From Oceanococcus sp051252075 (GTDB lineage Bacteria > Pseudomonadota > Gammaproteobacteria > Nevskiales > Oceanococcaceae): a stretch of 64,000 nucleotides of DNA. Made by a program: the position numbers and the translations under genes. The notes under the pieces are model-generated. The model was not told the DNA's origin, did not search any database, and worked only from the letters and a program-made list of their open reading frames with translations. The stretch lies in NCBI GenBank assembly GCA_051252075.1, contig JBPOFU010000002.1:62001-126000 (forward strand), written 5' to 3'. Shown here in pieces: positions 43,088-50,988 of this stretch. Each line of letters starts with the position of its first letter. Position 1 is the first letter of the stretch.

Positions 43088-45682
43088 ATGAATACCCAAT
43101 ACCGCAAAAACCTCCCCGGCACCCAGCTGGACTATTTCGACACTCGCGAAGCCGTAGAAGACATCAAACCCGGTAGCTATGACAGCCTGCCCTACACCTC
43201 CCGCGTGCATGCTGAAAACTTAGTCCGCCGCTGCGACCCGGCTTTGCTTACCGATGCACTAAAGCAACTCATCGAGCGCAAACGTGATCTGGATTTTCCT
43301 TGGTTCCCTGCACGGGTGGTTTGCCACGACATCCTCGGCCAAACCGCCTTGGTTGATCTGGCAGGCTTACGTGACGCCATTGCCGCCGAAGGTGGTGATC
43401 CGTCAAAAGTAAATCCAGTTGTTCCCACCCAATTGATCGTGGATCACTCGCTGGCGGTTGAACATGCCGGCTTTGAAAAGGACGCTTTCGAGAAAAATCG
43501 CGCGATAGAAGATCGCCGCAATAAAGACCGCTTTCACTTCATCAACTGGACTAAGAAGGCTTTCAAGAACATTGATGTCGTGCCGCCAGGCAACGGCATC
43601 ATGCACCAGATTAATTTGGAGAAAATGTCGCCGGTTGTGCACGCGCTGGATGGCGTTGCCTACCCCGACACTTTGGTTGGCACTGACTCCCACACGCCAC
43701 ACGTCGACGCTCTAGGTGTCATCGCTATAGGTGTTGGCGGCTTAGAAGCCGAATCCGTCATGCTTGGGCGCGCGTCCTACATGCGCCTGCCCACCATCAT
43801 TGGTGTGGAACTGACGGGCAAACGCCAACCCGGCATTACCGCGACCGATATCGTTCTCGCACTGACTGAATTCCTGCGCGCACAAAAAGTTGTTGGTGCA
43901 TATTTGGAATTCTATGGCGAAGGTGCTGCTAGCCTGACCTTGGGTGACCGTGCGTCTATCTCCAACATGACACCAGAGTATGGTGCCACTGCAGCGCTGT
44001 TCTCCATCGATCAGATGACCCTGGATTACCTGCGCATAACCGGGCGCGAAGAAGCGCAAATCCAGCTGGTGGAAAATTACGCCAAGACCACCGGACTGTG
44101 GTCGGACTCGCTGGCGAATGCCGAATACGAGCGGGTGATGAGCTTCGATTTATCCAGCGTCGGCCGCACTATGGCGGGCCCATCCAATCCTCACCGTGGC
44201 CTGCCAACTGCAAATCTCAGCGAACGCGGCATCGCTGGCAGCTGGGAAGAAAAAGACGGCTTGATGCCCGATGGCGCTGTCATCATCGCCGCCATCACCA
44301 GTTGCACCAATACCTCCAACCCACGCAACGTTGTCGCCGCCGGTTTGATAGCACGCAATGCCAACCGCCTTGGCCTGACCCGTAAACCTTGGGTGAAGTC
44401 GTCTTTCGCTCCGGGTTCGAAAACCGTGCAGTTGTACATGGAAGAAGCGGGTTTACAGAGTGAGCTGGATGAGCTTGGCTTTGGTATCGTGGCGTTCGCC
44501 TGCACCACCTGCAATGGCATGTCCGGCGCACTAGATCCGGCGATCCAAAAAGAAGTGATCGATCGCGATCTCTACGCTACTGCCGTGCTGTCCGGCAATC
44601 GTAATTTCGATGGCCGTATCCATCCCTATGCCAAGCAAGCCTTCTTGGCTTCGCCACCACTGGTGGTGGCGTATGCCATCGCTGGTACGGTGCGTTTCGA
44701 TATCGAAAAAGACACCTTGGGCCTGGATGCCGATGGCAAGCCAATCACACTGAAAGACATTTGGCCTAGCGATGAAGAAATCGATGCTGTGGTCGCCAGT
44801 AGTGTGAAGCCAGAACAATTTCGTGCGGTTTACGACCCCATGTTCAAGTTCGAGATCGTCGAAGATGAAGGATTGTCACCGCTATACGACTGGGATGAAA
44901 AGAGCACCTATATACGACGCCCACCGTACTGGGAAGGCGCCTTGGCAGCCGAAAACACACTCACAGGTCTGCGTCCTTTGGCCGTGCTGGGTGACAACAT
45001 CACCACCGACCATTTGTCGCCTTCCAATGCCATCCTCAAATCCAGTGCCGCCGGTGCTTATCTGGACAAAATGGGCCTGCCGGAAGAGGACTACAACTCC
45101 TACGCAACCCATCGCGGCGATCACCTCACCGCTCAACGCGCCACCTTCGCCAATCCCAAGCTGTTCAATGAAATGGTGATCGACGAAAACGGCGAAGTGC
45201 GTCAAGGCTCGCTCGCTCGCGTAGAACCCCAAGGCGAAGTCATGCGTATGTGGGAAGCCATTGAAACCTATATGGAACGTGGTCAGCGTTTGATCATCGT
45301 TGCCGGCGCCGATTACGGCCAAGGATCATCGCGCGACTGGGCCGCCAAAGGCGTTCGTCTAGCCGGTGTCGAGTGCATTGTCGCGGAAGGCTTCGAGCGT
45401 ATTCATCGCACCAACTTGCTAGGCATGGGCGTTCTTCCGCTGCAATTCCAAGACGGCACCACGCGCAAAGACTTGGCCATTGATGGCACAGAAACTTTTG
45501 ACGTCCGAGGCGATGTCGCACCCGGCGCCACGCTTACCCTCAGCATCCATCGCAAGAATGGTGAACGCGTCGAAGCGCCTGTCACCTGCCGTTTGGATAC
45601 CGAAGAAGAAGCGTCCATTTACGCAGCTGGTGGCGTATTGCAACGCTTCGCTAAAGACTTCTTGGAATCTGCAGCGGCCTGA
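43088..45682 (+). CDS. acnD: Fe/S-dependent 2-methylcitrate dehydratase AcnD
   Basis: An 864-residue aconitase-family enzyme that dehydrates 2-methylcitrate to a methylaconitate isomer, working with PrpF. The [4Fe-4S] ligands are in ITSCTNTSNP and FACTTCNGMSG. GTDSHTPH and the swivelling C-terminal domain motif GADYGQGSSRDWAAKG are present, with MGVLPLQF near the end. AAGGAG lies just ahead of the ATG at 43088; a longer frame to 43058 would start inside repeat B's arm and is rejected. The acnD-prpF pair replaces PrpD in many gammaproteobacteria. Confidence 0.94.
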   Translation: MNTQYRKNLPGTQLDYFDTREAVEDIKPGSYDSLPYTSRVHAENLVRRCDPALLTDALKQLIERKRDLDFPWFPARVVCHDILGQTALVDLAGLRDAIAAEGGDPSKVNPVVPTQLIVDHSLAVEHAGFEKDAFEKNRAIEDRRNKDRFHFINWTKKAFKNIDVVPPGNGIMHQINLEKMSPVVHALDGVAYPDTLVGTDSHTPHVDALGVIAIGVGGLEAESVMLGRASYMRLPTIIGVELTGKRQPGITATDIVLALTEFLRAQKVVGAYLEFYGEGAASLTLGDRASISNMTPEYGATAALFSIDQMTLDYLRITGREEAQIQLVENYAKTTGLWSDSLANAEYERVMSFDLSSVGRTMAGPSNPHRGLPTANLSERGIAGSWEEKDGLMPDGAVIIAAITSCTNTSNPRNVVAAGLIARNANRLGLTRKPWVKSSFAPGSKTVQLYMEEAGLQSELDELGFGIVAFACTTCNGMSGALDPAIQKEVIDRDLYATAVLSGNRNFDGRIHPYAKQAFLASPPLVVAYAIAGTVRFDIEKDTLGLDADGKPITLKDIWPSDEEIDAVVASSVKPEQFRAVYDPMFKFEIVEDEGLSPLYDWDEKSTYIRRPPYWEGALAAENTLTGLRPLAVLGDNITTDHLSPSNAILKSSAAGAYLDKMGLPEEDYNSYATHRGDHLTAQRATFANPKLFNEMVIDENGEVRQGSLARVEPQGEVMRMWEAIETYMERGQRLIIVAGADYGQGSSRDWAAKGVRLAGVECIVAEGFERIHRTNLLGMGVLPLQFQDGTTRKDLAIDGTETFDVRGDVAPGATLTLSIHRKNGERVEAPVTCRLDTEEEASIYAAGGVLQRFAKDFLESAAA

Positions 45683-45688
45683 TCAGAC

Positions 45689-45964
45689 ATGAAAGCCTTA
45701 CCGGATGGGGTGACGCCATATCAGCGCACCCCAACTTTCAGCGACAAGACAGTGCCCGCCGGACTGTTGCGCCAACACAACACCAAGGCTGGCGTCTGGG
45801 CTGTCATCACTGTGCTGGAAGGCAGCATGAGCTACCGCATTCTCGAACCACAACCGCTTGAATATGTTCTAGATAGCGATACGTGTGGCATCGTTGAACC
45901 CACTGTTTTTCACGAAGTCGAACCCCAGCCCGGATGTCGCTTCTATGTCGAGTTTTATAAATAG
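45689..45964 (+). CDS. DUF1971 (TehB-N-like) cupin-type small protein
   Basis: A 91-residue protein matching the DUF1971 family, also found fused ahead of tellurite-resistance methyltransferases (TehB). Landmarks are LPDGVTPYQRTPTF, VPAGLLRQHNTKAGVWAVI, VLEGSMSYRI, a mid GIVEPTVFHEVEP and the end FYVEFYK. It is a small beta fold with conserved His. It lies six bases after acnD and six bases before prpF, so it is inside the operon. I find no known reason for it in propionate metabolism. Confidence 0.85.
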   Translation: MKALPDGVTPYQRTPTFSDKTVPAGLLRQHNTKAGVWAVITVLEGSMSYRILEPQPLEYVLDSDTCGIVEPTVFHEVEPQPGCRFYVEFYK

Positions 45965-45970
45965 ATCCCT

Positions 45971-47152
45971 ATGAGCCACTCAGCACAAATCAAAATCCCC
46001 GCCACTTACATGCGCGGCGGCACCTCCAAAGGTGTTTTTTTCAAGCTCGATGACTTGCCCGCTGCCGCACAGCAACCGGGCGAAGTACGCGACAACATCT
46101 TGCTACGCGTAATAGGCAGCCCAGACCCGTATGGCAAGCAAACTGATGGCATGGGTGGGGCGACCTCGAGCACCTCGAAAACGGTGATATTGGCCAAGTC
46201 CGAGAAAGCCGATCACGACGTGGATTATCTATTTGGCCAAGTCTCCATAGACAAGCCTTTCGTCGACTGGAGTGGCAATTGCGGCAATCTCACCGCCGCC
46301 GTGGGTTCCTTTGCCATCAGCAGTGGCCTAATTGATGCCGCGCGCATTCCAGAAAATGGCATTTGCACGGTACGTATCTGGCAAAAGAACATCAGCAAAA
46401 CGATCGTCGCGCACGTGCCTATGAGCAACGGCGCAGTGCAGGAAACCGGTGATTTTGAATTGGATGGAGTGACTTTTCCTGCGGCTGAGGTGCAAGTTGA
46501 GTTCATGGACCCTGCCGATGGTGACGGCGCCATGTTCCCCACCGGCAATCTGGTGGATGAGCTGGACGTGCCGGGCATAGGGACATTCAAAGCCAGCATG
46601 ATCAATGCAGGCATCCCCACCATCTTCCTGAACGCCGAAGACATCGGTTACAGCGGCAGCGAGCTGCAGGACGATATCAACAACGATGAAGCGGCATTGG
46701 CACGCTTCGAAAGCATACGGGCCTACGGCGCACTGAGAATGGGATTGATCAGCGACATTAGTGAAGCCGCAGCCCGCCAACACACGCCCAAAGTCGCCTT
46801 TGTTGCACCGCCTAAGGCTTACGTATCCTCCAGTGGCAAAGCGATTGCGGCCAACGACATCGACGTACTGGTACGTGCACTCTCCATGGGAAAATTACAC
46901 CACGCCATGATGGGTACAGCAGCCGTTGCTATCGGCACTGCTGCCGCCATTCCCGGCACGCTGGTGAATTTGGCAGCGGGGGGTGGGGAGCGGCAAGCAG
47001 TGACCTTCGGCCATCCATCCGGCACTTTAAAAGTGGGCGCAGAAGCACAGCAAGTTGATGGCCAATGGACTGCGACCAAGGCCATTATGAGCCGCAGCGC
47101 CAGAGTGTTGATGCAGGGTTGGGTGCATATTCCCTACCCTAATGCAGACTGA
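45971..47152 (+). CDS. prpF: 2-methylaconitate cis-trans isomerase PrpF
   Basis: A 393-residue isomerase of the diaminopimelate-epimerase-like fold that turns the AcnD product into 2-methyl-cis-aconitate. Family features: YMRGGTSKGVFF at the N-terminus (with the active-site Lys), GSPDPYGKQTDGMGGATSSTSK, DWSGNCGNLTAAVG with the catalytic Cys region, and INAGIPTIFL. No strong ribosome site, so translation is probably coupled to the gene before. It is the last gene of the cluster and a terminator follows. Confidence 0.94.
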   Translation: MSHSAQIKIPATYMRGGTSKGVFFKLDDLPAAAQQPGEVRDNILLRVIGSPDPYGKQTDGMGGATSSTSKTVILAKSEKADHDVDYLFGQVSIDKPFVDWSGNCGNLTAAVGSFAISSGLIDAARIPENGICTVRIWQKNISKTIVAHVPMSNGAVQETGDFELDGVTFPAAEVQVEFMDPADGDGAMFPTGNLVDELDVPGIGTFKASMINAGIPTIFLNAEDIGYSGSELQDDINNDEAALARFESIRAYGALRMGLISDISEAAARQHTPKVAFVAPPKAYVSSSGKAIAANDIDVLVRALSMGKLHHAMMGTAAVAIGTAAAIPGTLVNLAAGGGERQAVTFGHPSGTLKVGAEAQQVDGQWTATKAIMSRSARVLMQGWVHIPYPNAD

Positions 47153-47194
47153 AATCATCACTAGCCGAATCAGCTAGAAGTTAAGCGACAAATA

Positions 47195-47218
47195 ATGCCC
47201 GCTAGTGCGGGCATTTTT
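47195..47218 (+). terminator. Rho-independent terminator after prpF
   Basis: Stem ATGCCCGC/GCGGGCAT (47195-47202 and 47207-47214) with a four-base loop, followed by five T. It lies 42 bases after the prpF stop and closes the prp operon; it is also oriented to affect the convergent gene at 47253. Confidence 0.88.
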
Positions 47219-47252
47219 GTAACTGCTCAGGCGCTAAAGAACGCACGACAGA

Positions 47253-47804
47253 TCAAGCACTACGCTGCAAAGTATCCACGTCGGTGTGATCAAATTCACG
47301 CCCATAGATATCCAGCAATATGCTTTGCTTATAACGCAAGCTATCCCCGTTCAAAGTCATGCTTATACTGAACGCCTTGGTGCGCGCTTTTTCACGCATG
47401 AAAGGCGATTCGGTGATCGCAGTGAAGTCGCCTTCCGTGCTCAATTCAAACTGCAGCGCGCCATCCTCTTTGCTGGTCACTTCACCGCAAGCCAAAACAC
47501 AAACACCGCGTGGAATAGCCAGCGAATGCATGACCACACCGGTTGCTGCATTCCACATCCAATAACCGGTTTGATTGTGAAAGACCTTGTCATTGGATTT
47601 ACGCGCAACGATCTGGTGATAGTGCAAGGCCACCAATTCTTCGGTTTCTGCATTGTCCAGATCACCAGCGGGACTGAAAGTCATGGTCTCGTAATAAGGG
47701 CTGCGTTCTTTGCCTTCAGGCTCTGGCGACAAATCGACACCTTTATCCCCTTTCCATACTCCGATGAGGCCCTGCAAAGGCCCATAGTCAACAACGTCAC
47801 TCAT
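47253..47804 (-). CDS. Heme-binding beta-barrel (nitrobindin-like, FABP/DUF1794-type) protein
   Basis: A 183-residue cytoplasmic protein resembling the nitrobindin/THAP4 heme-binding barrel (DUF1794). It begins GPLQGLIGVWKGDKG, the family's LxGxWxGxG start, then has YYETMTF, HYHQIV (candidate heme-proximal His region), GYWMWNAATG and LRYKQSILLDIYG. The heme ligand His near the C-terminus of nitrobindins is matched loosely by FDHTDVDTL; this needs alignment. No signal peptide. Nitrite/NO chemistry is known for some members, but the role is not established here. Confidence 0.65.
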   Translation of the reverse strand: MSDVVDYGPLQGLIGVWKGDKGVDLSPEPEGKERSPYYETMTFSPAGDLDNAETEELVALHYHQIVARKSNDKVFHNQTGYWMWNAATGVVMHSLAIPRGVCVLACGEVTSKEDGALQFELSTEGDFTAITESPFMREKARTKAFSISMTLNGDSLRYKQSILLDIYGREFDHTDVDTLQRSA

Positions 47805-48045
47805 GCTCTCAAATCCTCTATATAAATTTCATGCTGCGAACGCATTTCAACTGCAACACAGCGCCCAGTTTGTTTCCTACATTATGGGCTTAGCACTTAC
47901 CCAGCATGACAAGTTTGAACTAGCCTCGGACAAAATCCGTCGCTTGCTAAGCTTGCAACGAAGTCGCCATACAATCCGTGTAGACTTTTCATAATGACAA
48001 AAACACGTCACGGCATCCAAAAAAACTTAGGGGACGATTGGAACC

Positions 48046-49740
48046 ATGGGCAAACTGACACGTAAAAACCACCGCCAACTGACACGGCGTCAATTCATGT
48101 CACACGGTGCCGTAGGCGCAGCAGCCTTGCCTTTGCTAGCAGGCTGTGGGGCAAATGATGCTCTACCCGGTGTCGACAGTGGCAACGACGACGGCGGCGC
48201 AGAGCAAACTGGCGGGCCCTTCCAACACGGTATTGCGACCGGAGACCCTCTAAGCGATCGCATCATTTTTTGGACCCGCGTCACCACAAGCCAAGACTCC
48301 ATGCCGGTGGCGTTGGACGTGTTTAGCGACCCCGAACTCAGCGATCCGGTGACCAGTGCCATCGGCACGGCAACGCTGGCTCGCGATCACACAGTAAAAC
48401 TAGATGTAGCTGGCTTGCAGCCCGGTACAACGTATTACTATCAATTCACCGCTGAAGGGGTGAAATCTGCCATAGGTCGCACCCGCACTGCACCCACAGG
48501 TGGTAGTGAACAACTGCGCTTTGGTGTGGTGTCTTGCGCCAGTGCCGCGCACGGCTATTTCAATGCCTATCGTATGCTGGCCAAGCGAGCGGATATTGAC
48601 TGCATATTGCACATGGGTGATTACATCTACGAATACGGCAGCGGTGAATACGGCGATGTACGTCCTTATGAACCTGAGCATGAAATCACAACATTAGACG
48701 ATTACCGCACCCGCCACGCTTTTTACAAGAAAGACCCTGACTTGATTGAGCTGCATCGCCAGTTTCCCTTCATCACCACTTGGGATGATCACGAGACGGC
48801 CGACAACAGTTATCGCGACGGCGCCGCCAATCACACGGAAGGAGAAGAAGGGGTTTGGGAAGAGCGCAAAGGCTGGGGCCAGCAAGCCTACGACGAGTGG
48901 ATGCCGATTCGTTATCCAGAACCCGGCAACGTCGGCAAAATTTGGCGTAGCTTCAATTACGGTGAGCTCGCCGAAATCTTCTTCCTCGACACCCGCCTGT
49001 ATGACCGCGATATTCCTGCCGGATTTTTGGGGGAAAGTTCGCCCAGCGGGGCAGTACCCGCCGATCCCTTGGTTTCTACCGAGGAAGATCGCCGCATGAT
49101 CGGTCCAGAGCAAATGGATTGGCTACTCAATGGTCTGTCCAACTCGACTGCGCAGTGGAAGATCGTGGCCAATCAAATGGTATTTAGCCAGTGGCAAATT
49201 GCCGATGGCGGTACGACCGGTGTTGGTGTTTATCTGAATGGTGACGCGTGGGATGGCTACCAAGCCGAACGCACTCAGATTCTTGCGCATCTGCGTGACA
49301 ACAGCATCGACAACGTGGTCGTCTTGTCGGGAGACGTGCACTCCAGTTGGTGTGCCGATGTTACCGAATCACCGCTCAATATCACCCAATACAACCCTAT
49401 TACTGGTGGTAGCGCAGCAGTGGAATTCACCGCGCCATCTGTGACCTCTCCGCCTGCGGCGAGTTTGGATCAAATACCGGCCGGCCAACAGGCGTTTATC
49501 GCATTGAATCCACACATTCGCTATTTGGACTTTGCCGGCAAGGGCTATGTAGTGCTCAATCTTGATGACGCGGGCGCACAAGGCGATTACTGGTATGTGG
49601 ACAGTTTCTCCGAGCCCAATGTGGATGGCGAAAGCTTCGGCATTGGCTACCGCACCGCAGATGGCGCAAATTACTTAGACATCGCCGGTGTCAGCGGCCC
49701 CAGTAGCGAATCAGAAAACCCACCAGCACTGGCACCTTAA
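48046..49740 (+). CDS. PhoD-like alkaline phosphatase/phosphodiesterase, Tat-exported
   Basis: A 564-residue enzyme of the PhoD metallophosphatase family. It has a Tat signal: TRRQFMSHG near residue 20 followed by a hydrophobic run and LLAGCG, which may also be a lipobox. FQHGIATGDP and IFWTRV are typical family starts (PhoD N-terminal Ig-like domain). Catalytic landmarks are HMGDYIYEYG, TTWDDHETADNSY and SGDVHSSW, which supply the metal Asp/Asn/His. It should hydrolyse phosphate esters in the periplasm or at the surface; PhoD enzymes need Ca/Fe. A 241-base gap precedes the gene. Confidence 0.9.
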   Translation: MGKLTRKNHRQLTRRQFMSHGAVGAAALPLLAGCGANDALPGVDSGNDDGGAEQTGGPFQHGIATGDPLSDRIIFWTRVTTSQDSMPVALDVFSDPELSDPVTSAIGTATLARDHTVKLDVAGLQPGTTYYYQFTAEGVKSAIGRTRTAPTGGSEQLRFGVVSCASAAHGYFNAYRMLAKRADIDCILHMGDYIYEYGSGEYGDVRPYEPEHEITTLDDYRTRHAFYKKDPDLIELHRQFPFITTWDDHETADNSYRDGAANHTEGEEGVWEERKGWGQQAYDEWMPIRYPEPGNVGKIWRSFNYGELAEIFFLDTRLYDRDIPAGFLGESSPSGAVPADPLVSTEEDRRMIGPEQMDWLLNGLSNSTAQWKIVANQMVFSQWQIADGGTTGVGVYLNGDAWDGYQAERTQILAHLRDNSIDNVVVLSGDVHSSWCADVTESPLNITQYNPITGGSAAVEFTAPSVTSPPAASLDQIPAGQQAFIALNPHIRYLDFAGKGYVVLNLDDAGAQGDYWYVDSFSEPNVDGESFGIGYRTADGANYLDIAGVSGPSSESENPPALAP

Positions 49741-49749
49741 GATCAGGCA

Positions 49750-49773
49750 AGGCGGGCAAGATAACGCCCGCCT
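49750..49773. terminator. Hairpin between convergent PhoD-like and lipase genes
   Basis: AGGCGGGC/GCCCGCCT (49750-49757 and 49766-49773) forms a perfect eight-base GC stem with an eight-base loop in the 48-base convergent gap. There is no T-run on either side, so termination is likely but weaker than at canonical sites. Confidence 0.5.
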
Positions 49774-49788
49774 CGTCCCTAAAGTCGC

Positions 49789-50856
49789 TTATTCAGCGCC
49801 CTCGTTTTCTTCATCTAGTCGCGTTTGTGCATAGTCACGCAACGCTGGCTCTCCAACACTCAGATGAAGATCGCTAGGTGGGCCATTTTCAAACTCCATG
49901 CCAAAAACCTCAGCGCCCCCAGCAAGCAGGCCGGGCAAGCTCAAACTGACTGCGGGCAATAACGGCAAAGCACACAAATCCGCAGCACCAGCACGCTCGC
50001 TATCCGCTGGCCCGGAATTGTTGATGGCGTCCAGAGCCAAGGCAAAAGCCAAGCCATCTGCGATACCAATCAAGGCATGCTCAGTCACATAAGCCGGACA
50101 CACATCCTGCAGCAAAATGTTGCTGACATTGGGATTGCCCAAGCCGAATTCCAGTGCCGCAGTAGGCGTAGGCAGCGCTGGCTGTACCAGCTCATCGAAT
50201 AGGGTGTAAATGGTGGTATAAGAAATATCGCCCGGGGTCTCATCGTCTAGATTGGTCACCGTAATGAAATCCGAATCCGGCGAAAATTGATGAAATGCGG
50301 CGGGGATCGGTGCCATATCATTGAGCGTACCCAGTGGCACGCTATCGCCCAATACATCACTGAGCAAACTCAGTGGATCAGCCACCACGGTGCCGTGATT
50401 GGGCCCCGCAATCAAAATGAAGTCATCCACCGCCTCACGCGCCGAAGGCCACCACTTGATCGCCCAGCGCGGTACCGACACGCCTTGGCTATGGCCGATC
50501 ATGGCCACTTTACGACCGGTCTGTTGGTAAATGCTGCGCAAGGCATGAACGACATACTCAGCAGACACCTGCTGGTCAACCAAGCCCCGATCTGGATACG
50601 TGGTGGTGCAGACGTCGTAGCCCAATTCCTGCAACACAGGAATATAGCTCCACTCGTACTGCTCCCAACCTGCGGTAAACGTACCGTGCACCAAGAGTAT
50701 TGGCGGCCGCTCCGGATATTGAAACTCTGTACAGCGCAGCTCGGCGGCCAAAATCTTGCTATCAATTGTTAACTCAGGCTCAACCGCGGAGGTATCTTCC
50801 GCTCTCTGGCATCCGAGTAGCGCACAACACGCCAGTACTATCCCAATTCTCTTCAT
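49789..50856 (-). CDS. Lipoprotein lipase resembling Candida antarctica lipase B
   Basis: A 355-residue alpha/beta hydrolase. Signal with lipobox LLGC near residue 15. The core aligns by eye with CalB: PILLVHGTFTAGWEQYEWSYIP, then LQELGYDVCTT, VSAEYVVHAL, the nucleophile GHSQGV followed by PRWAIKWWPSAREAVDDFILIAGP, and NHGTV. The acid is the Asp of FDELVQP and the His that of TEHA, the positions of Asp187 and His224 in CalB. CalB uses TWSQG; here the motif is GHSQG. AAGGA lies eight bases before the ATG at 50856; an ATG at 50865 is too close to it. It should cleave esters or triglycerides outside the cytoplasm. Confidence 0.85.
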   Translation of the reverse strand: MKRIGIVLACCALLGCQRAEDTSAVEPELTIDSKILAAELRCTEFQYPERPPILLVHGTFTAGWEQYEWSYIPVLQELGYDVCTTTYPDRGLVDQQVSAEYVVHALRSIYQQTGRKVAMIGHSQGVSVPRWAIKWWPSAREAVDDFILIAGPNHGTVVADPLSLLSDVLGDSVPLGTLNDMAPIPAAFHQFSPDSDFITVTNLDDETPGDISYTTIYTLFDELVQPALPTPTAALEFGLGNPNVSNILLQDVCPAYVTEHALIGIADGLAFALALDAINNSGPADSERAGAADLCALPLLPAVSLSLPGLLAGGAEVFGMEFENGPPSDLHLSVGEPALRDYAQTRLDEENEGAE

Positions 50857-50988
50857 AATGATCATCCTTAATCAATACGCCACAGCTCAACAGGCTCCTC
50901 GCACTGTGGCGGCTAGACTAGCCAGAGGCAACCTTATTACGCGAGTATGCGTGATTAGCTCTAGTGTAACTTCCATCAAGGACTCCGA

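Noticed and set aside
47803..47994. 63-residue open frame after the nitrobindin-like gene
   Set aside because: No ribosome site, no recognisable features, and it starts inside the neighbour's start region; the 241-base gap is treated as non-coding.
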